Source: Corythucha ciliata (taxonomy: Eukaryota; Arthropoda; Insecta; Hemiptera; Tingidae). From it: a stretch of 64,000 nt of DNA. The stretch spans positions 29,740,198 to 29,804,197 of the forward strand of contig CM075937.1 of NCBI GenBank assembly GCA_038030265.1, written 5' to 3'. Under the pieces are notes generated by a model, which did no database searches, was not told the origin of the DNA, and saw nothing but the letters and a program-made list of their open reading frames with translations. The position numbers and the translations under genes are program-made. Shown here in pieces: positions 55,976 to 64,000 of this stretch (its first letter is position 1; each line of letters starts with the position of its first letter).

Positions 55976-58900
55976 CTATTGTTTTTTTTAGGGCCGTAGT
56001 TTGGATCAAAAGGGCCGTTTTCACGAAATTACGATTCATACGATGGAACACTATCCCCATCGTCCGGTCATCTCTCCTCACGTACACTTTAGCTCTTATC
56101 CTATCTGTACAATATACTGTTTTTCTCAACTTGCAAGTAAACTTGGATGACAATTACATCCAAGTTGTGATTTGGGCTTAATTTTGTATCGTACATCCTC
56201 GTTATAACAAACGTCAAGGGACCTTAAAATTATTTGTTCATGACAACAGACTTCGTTATATCAGGATAAAAAGTTTTAAGTCCCACAAAATATCTAATAA
56301 ACCATAACCATGTACTCAATAAAACACAGACACTCTGCAAAAGTTATGCAAGCTTTAAAAAATTGTCGATTGGACCGCCAAATTTGGGGCTTGATGCTTG
56401 ATGAGGTTCACGCCCTCCTTGGCTGACGTTTTTCAAGCGCTTCAATAACGCTTCCTTGAGTTACGTCTCTGGCTATGGTCACAGTCAGAATGAATGACAA
56501 TTTGGAAATGAGCCGTGCTGTTCTTGCAAAGAGAGGACTGTTTTTGCAAAATTGTAAAGAGGGTAATTGTGGGTATTGAGGGTTACTATGAACAGAGCAA
56601 TGAATTTTTCAAGGGACCACGAATTTTGTTGGTTGGTTGGTTATCGCAGAGTTTTCGTATTCTAACGAGGGTTTACTTTTCTGTGTTTAGTCAGTTGTAT
56701 AGAGTAGAGCTACAGGCGCGTTCAGAGAATTAAACATCAAAGAAAATTGACAGCATTGAACATAATTGTTAGCTGACAAACACATGAGAGAAGCGTTCAA
56801 GACGGGAAAGAGCGTGGCGACGAAACCCACCAGCCCTCCGCAGCCAGCGACCAACCTACACCATGCGCTGAAGAGCCCTTTAAACACACTTGAAAAGTCT
56901 TGCGCTGAAGTCTGTAAACATCCTTTTTCCTTAAACAATGAGGAAGTTTCACATTTTCCAAAATATTATTTTTTTTCGATGAGGCATATCAATCCTTCCC
57001 CGTAAATAAATAAATAAAAATTTAAAACCCTTCAGAAATATTTTTTATTTATAAACAAAAGTTGGCATATTTGAAATCCCGCCAAAACGAACTTTTTCCG
57101 CAACGTAATATCCCATGTATTCACTGTCCTTTTCATGTCTCTAAATAGCTCATCTGTTTATACTCCATTATTTTATCATTGGAGAGCTCTTGTAGAAAGT
57201 AAGGCAAAGAAACACAACAAACCACTCTCCGACAGCTACGTTACAGGCGAATTTTTTTTCGGAAGGCGCATTTGACAAAAACAGCGTGTTTGAAATGACC
57301 TAAAACTTCAAAAATCGCGTATTTATTAACTGTTGGATTATTCTACGGACGGATCACGATTTATGCTCTATTTTAGCATAAATAAACCTTAAAAAATAGA
57401 TTTATGAATAAATTCTGACCCATGAAACTTCCTCATTACGGAGGAATCTTTTTACGATTAAATTTTGTTTCAAACAAAATTGAGTGGATCGTGGACCGGC
57501 AAAGCTCACAGCGTGCAGTATTTCGTTTGAGAAGAAACAAAATCCTCATAAGTGACGCGACTTCCCTGGAGGATAAAATGTTATCACTTTTCTTGGGGCG
57601 CGACACTGTTTGTTTCTGAATTTTGGTGAGTGATTCTTATAGAATTAAGTGATTAGCACTGCCTCTCATTTAAAGGTGTAAGGTAAAATAATAAGGCTTT
57701 AGGATGTAATGCTTCGATTGGGCTATAAAACAGGTACGGAAACTCAAGCCCTCGATGCCTATATATTTCTTCAGAAGGGGCCTGTAAATAAGGGACGTTT
57801 TAGACCTGGATGGCTTTTAGGAGGCAGTTGTTTTGTATTGTTATTCAAATATGCCTTTGCAATTAGCAGCTAGTGTAGATTTACTTAATTATTTTTCAAA
57901 CAAAAAAACCAAACGAGTCGTGAATGGAAAGACGGAAGTAAAAGCGCGGAAGGAGGGAAAGGTAGGCTTCAAATGTTTTCAAAACTTTTCACCGTCCTCT
58001 TGTAAAAGGTCTCCTTGTCTGTTCAAAAATGCATTTTCTTAATTGAACTCGCCTTAAAAATAAAAAAGCAAAGAGGGAATGAATGTTGAAGAGAGAAGTT
58101 AAAGAAGAAAAAAAAACCCGTGGAGGGGGCAATTAGAATGCCTGAGGGTGCGTCACCCTTAGCACGAGCCAACGCTGAGGGTTCCACACCCCCACAGTTT
58201 TTTTTCCTCCTTCAGGACCCCGTCGAAAAAAATCAATAGCGTTTTTTTGCCAGTCTTGAGGGGTGAGGGTTTGTTCCGAGGCAACCGTTACTTAAAGATC
58301 CACGCGTCTCGCAGGTGCTTCCATCCCTTACCCTTTATTATCCATCAAAAAACTTTGTTTTCGTCGTCAGTCCAACTCATTTTTTGCTTCCTTTTATATT
58401 TTTTAAGTCCCGTATTTATAGTTTTTTTTTTACTCAAAAAGTAGCAATCTTATATATAAAAAAAAGAAGGGTTGCCTTGTTCGAGAAAAAAAAGTTACGC
58501 TCGCAAGGAAGTCATAGATTATCCTGTGGGACGATGCCGCGTTTTCTACCTTTGTCAAAAAGAGGCGACATGTGCCGTGCCACAATTCCAAGGCAGCGTT
58601 GAAATGACAACGGAGGTAAGTGCATTTTAATTGAGTGATTTTAATCTGTTTTCACAGTTTTGTTCTGTCCTTGTCCAGCCTCTCGCCGCTAAAATGTTTT
58701 CCTCTCTTTCCACCCGTCGATTGTATTGCACACGGTCATGAACTCGTACCATTACCTATCTGATTTTTCGCATTGCACATTTTCCTTTTATGATCTTATT
58801 TTCCGTAAAGGAGCACTTCGCACCCATGGCAGGCATCGCGAGTCGCCTCTGATTTCTACATTTCCCGATCCACAGTATGAGGTTTTCAAACAACTTCAGT

Positions 58901-59370
58901 CGCGAGGCACACAAGTTTCCCGGAATATTGCGCCGAGTGTCGTACATATAGTGTAGTCGGGTTGATTATTCGGGCCCAACGAATATTCAATTTCTATACG
59001 GTACCCTGCAGCACACGTAACTGAAAAATGAATTTCACTTTCATGTGCCCTGATCGGCTAAATGCCCCCTCTGCCCCAAATGTTTTAGCCGAATAACAAA
59101 GGCAGGTTCGTGAGGGGGGGGGGACTCACGGCTGCTTTTTTTCTCATCGTTATTTGCAAACAGTTTTTCTTTTTTGTATCTTTATTTTATTGTGCATACG
59201 TACGTAATAATTATTACGGAACTAGCCCATACGCCGCGGCAAGTTTTCAATATTTTTAAAACTGCACATTGGACCAAGTACAAGCGGATTGGTAACCGCG
59301 GGTGTACAATAACGAGATGCTGAGAGAAAAACCTGAGCTTGGTCATGTGATTTGGGACCAAAAAGACTAG
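55976..59370. other. Long stretch without a recognised gene
   Basis: AT-rich, with homopolymer runs and short frames on both strands (for example 56515-56733, 57422-57619, 58247-58602). None has a signal peptide plus splice sites, a domain motif or a repeat relationship seen elsewhere in the window. Confidence 0.45.
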
Positions 59371-60798
59371 GGCCCGTATCCATATAGACATTTCTTAAAC
59401 TTAAATTTCCTTATACCCATAAGGTCTGAGGGTTGAAAAATGAATTTTTTCTTCTATTTTTGGTCAAAATGGGTCAAAATAAAGCTATAAAAAATAACGT
59501 GAATTTTTCAAACCTTATATTAAGTAACGTATGGTATGTGCACCTATAGGTGCTTACGGGCACTGTGAGAACGAGGTAGCGATATTGGGTAGCTATATGT
59601 CAGAACCCCATGTCGACGAGTCACTTTCATTTTTTTTTCTATAAGGATGAAGTGAAGACGTTTATAATGTACGTATAAATTAAAAATATAAAATTTAAAA
59701 TCCAAACATAAATTCAAGTAACGTCCGTCAGGGTCCCGCAGCGACTCGTCTGATCAAACATGCATTTCGATTTTTGATCACCAAGGTCAAAAATCCCTCA
59801 GTTATGCTGTTTCGTCCAATTCCGATTTTGGGCAATTTGGAAGTTTCTATAGGTCATTTCAAAATGTTTCGATTTGAGGTGAACGTGATTTATGATTCTT
59901 TCAAACAATAGTAAATGGCTGGAAGCTGCAGCCGAATCCAGCCACGGCAAATTGTTGTCATTTTGGTATAAACCCGGGACTATTTGCAGGCATCGAAATC
60001 TGTGCTATCGCCAAGATTTCGGTATGATACCGAGAATCTTGGTCTAATGACGTGCATTGGAACGTGTAATCGGAAATTTGAGCGGGAAACGTCAATGGTC
60101 TTGGGTTCACCATACACGCACGGGGCTCCTCTAACGATCTGCTAGCGTAAAAAGAACTGTGTACATATAAATGGAATCTCAGAACAAGCTGCTCAAGCAG
60201 ATTAGCAAAGGTTACCATCAAGCTGTATAGATTATTTTCAAAAAACAGAGAGAAAACACTAGGGGAAAAGGATAGATGATTCAGATAGCGCAAACGCGTG
60301 ACAGACTTCCCATGCCCACAAGCACCTACAGGTGCACGGGTGCATCTCATCATTTACAGTGACTTACACATAACATATAACAAGTACTATCGAAATAACG
60401 CTGCTGTAAGTTTAATACAACTGCGAACTTCACATAAAGTAATATTTGCCTTTTACAAGCCATAAAATGCCATTCAATGACGACACCAGACAGAATAGTA
60501 TAGCCTCTTTAAGTTATGGTATCACAAAACTCTGATAAACAAAGTATCTATCGTTTGTGCGGCAAAAATTTCGCATTAACTTCATTTCTAGTCCATACAG
60601 CAACTATTAGATGGATCAAGCGGTCTCAGGGTCAAACTTTGTGGCCACACAGAGCCCGTTAAATCGATGCACCTGTAGGTGCGATTTCCAATTGGAGGGT
60701 TAAGTGGGCGTCGAAACAGATGATTTTCGTCTAACAAAAACTGATTTGATTTTTACTTAGGAGAATTTTAACTTAAGTAGCGACTATGAATACGGGCC
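59371..60798. mobile_element. 1.43-kb terminal-inverted-repeat element
   Basis: GGCCCGTATCCATATAGACA and GACTATGAATACGGGCC are the outer inverted repeats, extending through TTAA-rich arms (TTTCTTAAACTTAAATTT / AATTTTAACTTAAGTAG). TAG flanks both sides. It contains three GCACCTRYAGGTGC palindromes (59541, 60322, 60669). A 131-codon minus-strand frame (59958-60353) shows no transposase motif, so the element is probably non-autonomous. Confidence 0.75.
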
Positions 60799-61083
60799 TA
60801 GGTATGTAATTTTTTTCGGAATAATTGCTTTTCATTTTCTCAGAACAGCCATTTCTTAGTGTTTTTTGCTTGTCGCTATTGGAATTTGCTTGTTACATGC
60901 TTATTAATTGGTCTAACACCAAAACCAAGGAGCTCATTGGAAAGAGCACAAAATTTCCTTTCAGAGCAACCCATTTTGCTCATGATCAAATCGCATCTAC
61001 TTGGCATAAAAGATGATCAATCAGGAACAAACTTCATTTTCCAAACATTTGAGACACTTTCGAACGCGATTTTCAGGTTTTTT
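60799..61083. other. No gene recognised
   Basis: Short spacer; nothing supported. Confidence 0.4.
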
Positions 61084-62065
61084 TTAGTGCATTTCATTTA
61101 TGTCAAAATGCACTATTGGTCTCGTCGTGATGGTGGCAAACATGGGTCATGACATGTTTTTTCATGTTTCAGAACCTCTAGAACACTAATTTAGTAGAAC
61201 TTCAATGAAAAAACACAATTGCACGCATATCTCAGAAGGAAATCATTTGCAACCCTATGTTCATAGGGTCATTTTGGTCGCAAATACTTAGCACTACAAC
61301 ACCTACATCAGTATATGCTTTCCTCCTGAATCATCCTTTATATTGGTTTATTTATAAGCTTATGGCCGTTTTCTTGTTAGCACGATAACTCTCGTAGAAG
61401 TTAATTTAGTGGAACGCGCTTTGGCACAAAAAACATTAGTCATAAGACCCCAGTCGGTATTGCATTTGGGCCAAATCGGTCAAGGTGGAGGGGGGGGCAA
61501 ATAGGGGTTGAAATGGTCAAAAAATCACTGAAATTCTCCAGTTGATTCTAGAAGCATCATATTCGGTACGTATACTCCATGTTAAAGTAGCCTTTGATTC
61601 CTATTTTAATTTTTTGAAAAAGTCAGGGGGGAGGGGGTGGTGCCCCCGGGGTGGAAGTAAGTGGGTGGTCTTGTTAGCACGATAACTCTCGTAGAAATTA
61701 ATTTAGAGGAACGCGCTTTGGCACAAAAACCAGTAGTCATACGACCTCGGTTGGTATTGCATTTGGGCCAAATCGGTCGACATGGATGGGGGGGGGGGGT
61801 AATATGGTTTGAACAGGTAAAAAAATCACTACAAATCACCAGTTGATACCAGATGCATTATGTTCGGTACGATGATTTAATTTTGAAGTAGCCTTTGATT
61901 CTCATTAAGTTCAGCTTAAACAAACCCAGCAGCAAACAGTACGAGGAAGGTTCAAACATTAACGAAACAAATCATGGTCTCAACATTATTACATCTGGGA
62001 CGGCTTAGGGTATCCGTATACGTAATGAAATGCACTCTTTCCGACCGCCAGCTGCCGGAGCGAAA
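61084..62065 (-). mobile_element. HINE-like element, copy 4, with foldback remnant
   Basis: Begins TTAGTGCATTTCATTTATG (hairpin end) and ends at CCGGAGCGAAA near 62065. Two ~297-bp units (GTTAGCACGATAACTCTCG at 61376 and 61673). At 61200-61340 it carries ~125 bp of one arm of the 54227-55511 foldback, at the same internal position and with the same flanks (ATATTGGTTTATTTA). Confidence 0.75.
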
Positions 62066-62890
62066 TTTTTTATTTTTAAAAGGTCGAATTCAAAAAATGT
62101 TCCCTAGTAATATTGGTCCCAAATGACGTCCCCAAGCTCAGGTTTTTCTCTGAGCATCTCGTTATTGTACAGCTTGTACAAAGGGCTTTCGAGTCTTGCA
62201 CTTTCCCTTTACAGTAGATCGCACAGAAAAACCAAAAGCAAGAAATTATATTTTCTGATATGATTTTCTCGCCATTTTAGCTTGCTACCTGTCACAGATT
62301 ATGAAAAATTCGAAGTGTTGATTCCTAATTCCTTCTATTTTTCTTATACGTTTTAGCTTTTACAAAAAAGATATCGATATCCCATTCCATCCAGTGGCTG
62401 AGTCACTTGCGCAAAAAAATCATCAAAACCACCTCCAAAATCCCGCCCAGGGGTGATTAATGATTATATCAATTTTTAGGCACATTTTCTCAAGGGTACC
62501 TATATTATAGAAGTGATTAATGATTATGAGCCCCCCGAACCATGCTCACAGAAATATAGGCGGTTCCAGCCTGACACGCGTAGAGTAGCGTAGCCGACCA
62601 GTGTCCCTTAAACCAAAACGGTCCTGAAATGAATGTTTCGCGTCACGATCGCTGGTATCAGTCGGTTTTCTCAACTCCAGGGCCAGTAGTACAAGCACTC
62701 GAGGGAGGGGGGGATTCTTACGAGGTCTTAAACAGCTACCATGGATCCTACTTGGGGTATTATTTAGAGATCGTTCGTACCAAGGCCCATGTGCGTCGAG
62801 ACTCTTACTTGGACTTCAGGGCTGTGTGTGTGCACAGATGGTTAAAAACAGTGGCGCCACAGTAAGAACCCTGGCATTGGTCGAAAATAG
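62066..62890. other. No gene recognised
   Basis: GTGATTAATGATTAT occurs twice (62452, 62513). No supported gene. Confidence 0.4.
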
Positions 62891-63075
62891 TGATATTAGT
62901 GATGCACGAGACCGAGACTGAGTCTCGGTCTCGAACGTCGAGACCAAGACCGAGACCGAGACGAGACCATCATTTCTGGAGCGAGACCGAGACCAAGTTT
63001 TCTGGTCTCGAGCCGAGACCGAGACGAGACCGCTATTTTCGAGACGAGACCGAGACTGGTCTCGGTCACGGAATT
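62891..63075. repeat. GAGACC/GAGACG hexamer simple repeat
   Basis: About 180 bp built of GAGACC, GAGACG and their complement GGTCTC, in both orientations, so that it can fold on itself (GACTGAGTCTCGGTCTC at 62916). The Arg/Glu/Thr/Pro-rich frame that runs through it is a by-product. Confidence 0.9.
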
Positions 63076-63539
63076 AAAAGAATGAAAAAAAAAAAAAAAA
63101 ATGATGGCTCATTTATGAATACAGAACATTTTAACAATGAAATGAACTTGTTTCATGCCGAGACGGCAATTGTGTTATGGGCCTCCGGGCTGCGGTGGAT
63201 CCAAGGGGTGGACATATGCCCCCCCCCCAACGCACAAAATGACATAAAATAATGGGGGAAAATTTACTTTTTGTAACATTATCGTTGGAAACACGCACAT
63301 TTCTTCTTCTCTCACGAATTATACATGACGGTTTTCACACGATCAGGGAGGGAAGTGATACTTCCCCTTCGCCAGGTACCCCAACCGGGAAGTTGATTTT
63401 TACTTGAAAAGATGAGCTTGGTGAAGAAGTATTTTTTTTTTCACTCACTAGTGAAGGAAAGTGAAAAAAAGTTCTGTATTCAATTAGCGTACCCTTGCGT
63501 CCGAACACTTGCAGGAAAGACAATTAAACCTGTCGGTCG
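63076..63539. other. No gene recognised
   Basis: Spacer with poly-A (63088-63102) and poly-C (63220-63229) runs. Confidence 0.4.
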
Positions 63540-63830
63540 TGCGAAAAATAATATCCACAACTCGTGATGAAGAAGCTTTCACTCTGCTCGTTGTTTTAGC
63601 TCACTCGGCCCCGCCTCGTGAGCCAAACACAACTCGCAGGTAAAACTCCACTTCCCTCACTTGTACAGAAATATACTATTATTTCACTTGTCTCGCGAAA
63701 AACATCGTGCATAACTCAATTCACTTGCTCGTACTCATTTAGCCGACTTGGCTTTGCCTCGCCAGCCAAACAAAGTACTCGCAAGTAAAATGGCACTTAC
63801 GTGTCTCGTTATATGTAAGATACTATTTTT
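63540..63830 (+). repeat. ~143-bp tandem repeat, about two copies
   Basis: TTTAGCTCACTCGGCC (63595) and TTTAGCCGACTTGGCT (63738) start matching segments that share GCCTCG, AGCCAAACA, ACTCGCA-GTAAAA and GCGAAAAA. The first half-copy begins near 63540. Confidence 0.6.
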
Positions 63831-64000
63831 TTTGAACAGCTGATTATTTTAGAGCCTAGGGGATAAAACACTCACTTTATCGCCGTGGCCCAAAAATCAG
63901 CCCATGTTTTAATTAAAAAATACTGTACACACCGCGTCAGAAAAGTGATTTTGGAGTCTCGATCCAATTTTCTCTTTCGGCCTCCAAAAAATCGCTTTCT

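Noticed and set aside
59958..60353. 131-codon frame inside the 1.43-kb TIR element as a transposase
   Set aside because: No DDE, zinc-finger or helix-turn-helix motif is visible, and it is too short for the known transposases.
62890..63252. 120-codon frame rich in Arg/Glu/Thr/Pro
   Set aside because: It is the translation of the GAGACC simple repeat and the poly-A next to it; no start context, domain or splice signals.

Overview
The window looks like a repeat-rich insect (arthropod) nuclear contig. It has multi-exon genes with short GT-AG introns, an AT-rich background, and a very high load of miniature inverted-repeat elements (MITEs), foldback elements and decayed retrotransposons. There are no bacterial operons. 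A sap-feeding hemipteran would fit, but the sequence alone does not prove the order.

Five protein-coding genes can be modelled exon by exon. They are a lysosomal-type alpha-L-fucosidase (+, 11067-13422, 10 exons), a TAF10 subunit of TFIID/SAGA (+, 19208-20992, first exon not found), a Gly/Ala/Ser-rich secreted protein (+, 30127-32230, 7 exons), a small secreted protein with a dibasic cleavage site (+, 38412-38929, 3 exons), and a POC1-type centriolar WD40 protein (-, 45288-43143, 8 exons). The two secreted proteins share a feature: a short exon after a phase-0 intron that starts with Ile-Pro and encodes an amphipathic stretch. It occurs three times within 8 kb. This is the best candidate here for an undescribed gene family.

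The rest is mobile or repetitive DNA. From 1 to 1.5 kb is a 155/156-bp satellite with a four-unit higher-order structure. From 3 to 10 kb are a foldback element, a retrotransposon tail and a run of MITEs. From 14 to 18 kb are a Helentron/HINE-like element and a degenerate ~40-bp repeat that recurs at five other loci. From 24 to 28 kb is a ladder of degenerate ~30-bp units containing a nearly perfect 1.4-kb tandem duplication. From 41 to 56 kb is a dense transposon graveyard: a 1.3-kb foldback, a ~4.8-kb inverted-repeat composite element holding reverse-transcriptase and PIF/Harbinger transposase remnants, further foldbacks, and a third HINE-like copy with a 1.3-kb hairpin inside it. From 59 to 62 kb are a 1.4-kb terminal-inverted-repeat element and a fourth HINE-like copy. 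The right end has GAGACC simple repeats and a short tandem repeat.

Several MITEs carry clean target-site duplications that point to their superfamily: TWA (PIF/Harbinger-like), 8 bp (hAT-like) and TTAA (piggyBac-like). The genes are ordinary housekeeping or secreted loci and show no common pathway. Their introns and flanks have simply collected these elements.
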